Shown: piece by piece, positions 15,315-16,054 of the stretch
Position numbering within the stretch: position 1 is the stretch's first letter
Layout: every line of letters begins with the position of its first letter
Assembly (NCBI GenBank): GCA_031417525.1
Contig: JANOVT010000199.1
Span: 1 to 16,054 of the forward strand
Direction of reading: 5' to 3'
DNA: 16,054 bases
Origin: JAIBBG01 sp031417525
Lineage (GTDB): Bacteria; Bacteroidota; Bacteroidia; Flavobacteriales_D; Sanyastnellaceae
Position numbers and translations under genes: made by a program
The notes under the pieces: model-generated
Told to the model about the DNA's origin: nothing
The model's input: the letters and a program-made list of their open reading frames with translations, nothing else
The model's database searches: none

Positions 15315-15333
15315 TCAATGATCTCACTTTTTT
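15311..15333 (+). terminator. Rho-independent terminator-like hairpin
   Basis: GAGATC (15311-15316) pairs perfectly with GATCTC (15320-15325) around an AAT loop, followed after two bases by six T (15328-15333). The form is that of an intrinsic terminator on the plus strand. The nearest upstream gene ends 300 bases earlier, so its partner transcript is unclear. Confidence 0.5.
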
Positions 15334-15568
15334 GTTTGCAATAGCAGAGTTAAATAGAATTTTAATGTAGCTGTCACCATTGCTCTCTTTTTATTTTGGA
15401 CAAAATGCTAAAGAGCGGTGCACACATTTAACCTTCGTGAGTTAAGTTGGAGTGTCTCGAACAGGCTGATTTAACGTGTCACTATTTCTGTTCTTCGAAC
15501 AACATTAATTGTTGGACCTGTTGTATTTTGTGCTAAATGATTATGCGGAATGTTCCCCACTGCGAGTA

Positions 15569-15814
15569 TTGGGGGACGGCCTTTGAGGAAATTCGTAGAA
15601 ATCCCGATCCCGAAGTTTCGGGAAAGGGCGATAGACAAACCCATGTTTGACGAACGGCTTCAAAAATGTCATGAATAATTCGGAATGACGCTCACTGTAT
15701 TGTCATTTTTGAAGAAGTGAGTCCCGAAGGGATTGGGTTTGGCCGCCCGAAAGTGGCGTGGATTTCAAGAATTTCCTCAACAGCCTTGATTTTTTTGGTT
15801 CTTTTTTTATCAAG
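15569..15814 (+). repeat. Dispersed repeat, copy B (right end of window)
   Basis: It has the same conserved blocks, order and orientation as copy A at 41-290. A short insert near the left carries the small palindrome TCCCGAAGTTTCGGGA (15606-15621), absent from copy A. The central spacer (about 15671-15704) is unrelated to that of copy A. Similarity ends abruptly at ATCAAG (15809-15814), the point where copy A continues into the second arm of its T/A-rich hairpin. Copy B therefore lacks that arm. Confidence 0.8.
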
Positions 15815-16054
15815 TTCATAACAGACTTGCATCTCTAAATCCGGATAAGTAACTTGCGTGTCAGAGCAGCGTTTTACAAAAACCGTTTTTTTGAATGGTG
15901 CAAAAAGCCCCTGATCAAGTTTGGTGTTGTTCTTCCGATGACAATCCGTTTTGGTGGTGCGTTTCGCAACCCCGTTTAAGAGCTTATGATATTTCAACGA
16001 AGAACTTAAAACGCTGCTTTTGTTTTCTAATTAAAACTATAAACAATGAAAGAG
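15815..16054. other. Right edge; possible start of a gene at 16046
   Basis: No complete gene is supported. ATG at 16046 opens a frame (Met-Lys-Glu) that runs off the window. It is preceded by an A-rich stretch (AATTAAAACTATAAACA), the usual context of Bacteroidota start sites. With only three codons nothing can be said about the product. A 101-codon minus-strand frame (15692-15997) crosses this stretch and repeat copy B and is probably spurious. Confidence 0.25.

Larger units (their letters stand above)
15016..15568. other. Gene-free gap before repeat copy B
   Basis: No convincing coding sequence. It starts with pyrimidine-rich stretches (TATTTTTTTTTCTGTG, CGTTTTTTTTCA) just after the barrel gene, without a clear stem before them. 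About 15200-15245 is locally GC-rich with imperfect pairing (GGCTGCGC with GCGCC). About 15262-15333 holds the tRNA-like segment and terminator-like hairpin described separately. The rest, about 15340-15568, shows nothing I can name. Confidence 0.6.

Noticed and set aside
15692..15997. 101-codon minus-strand open frame at the right edge
   Set aside because: It shares the NPIPSGL peptide with copy A only because the DNA repeat is shared; the remainder has no recognisable domain or start context.
1..16054. CRISPR array, rRNA, insertion-sequence transposase, toxin-antitoxin pair or known anti-phage system
   Set aside because: Looked for regular short direct repeats with spacers, conserved rRNA strings, DDE-type transposase frames and small overlapping gene pairs; none was found.

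Overview
The window looks like chromosomal DNA of a member of the Bacteroidota. Two proteins end in type IX secretion (T9SS type A) sorting domains. Every predicted signal-peptidase-I substrate has Gln at the mature N-terminus. Shine-Dalgarno sites are mostly absent, and the base composition is AT-rich. I cannot place it below phylum. Nearly all genes encode exported or outer-membrane proteins; the exceptions are one cytoplasmic protein of unknown function and one tRNA-Glu(UUC).

Layout: (1) 41-290 holds copy A of a roughly 250-bp dispersed repeat. Copy B lies at 15569-15814 in the same orientation. (2) 500-4774 is a tightly overlapping three-gene operon of exported HtrA/trypsin-fold proteins, each with its own N-terminal domain and no PDZ domain. 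The first and third carry an intact His-Asp-Ser triad. The middle one is a predicted lipoprotein in which all three catalytic residues are replaced (Lys, Asn, Asn), so it is a pseudoprotease sandwiched between two proteases. This is the most interesting part of the window. (3) 5028-6737 encodes a seven-repeat beta-propeller protein with a T9SS tail. It is followed, in the same frame but behind a stop codon, by a second, decayed T9SS tail (about 6738-7019). (4) 7088-9065 holds two tandem paralogous secreted proteins ending in paired dockerin-like calcium loops. A fragment of a third copy and copies of a short repeat lie around them. (5) 9308-11005 (minus strand) encodes a small Omp85/BamA-like outer-membrane protein. 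It is divergent from an unknown conserved-looking 227-aa protein at 11133-11816. (6) 12086-12157 is tRNA-Glu, followed by a strong hairpin. (7) 12505-13812 encodes another T9SS cargo protein and 14251-15015 a predicted outer-membrane barrel. (8) 15016-16054 has no convincing gene, but carries a partial copy of the tRNA-Glu 3' end plus trailer, a terminator-like hairpin, repeat copy B and possibly the first codons of a gene at the right edge.

Functionally, only the three protease-fold genes are clearly one transcriptional and functional unit. The rest is a collection of surface and secreted proteins with many signs of local duplication and decay: paralog pairs, orphan 3' ends and dispersed repeats. 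No secretion machinery, transposase, integrase, CRISPR array or recognised defence system is visible.
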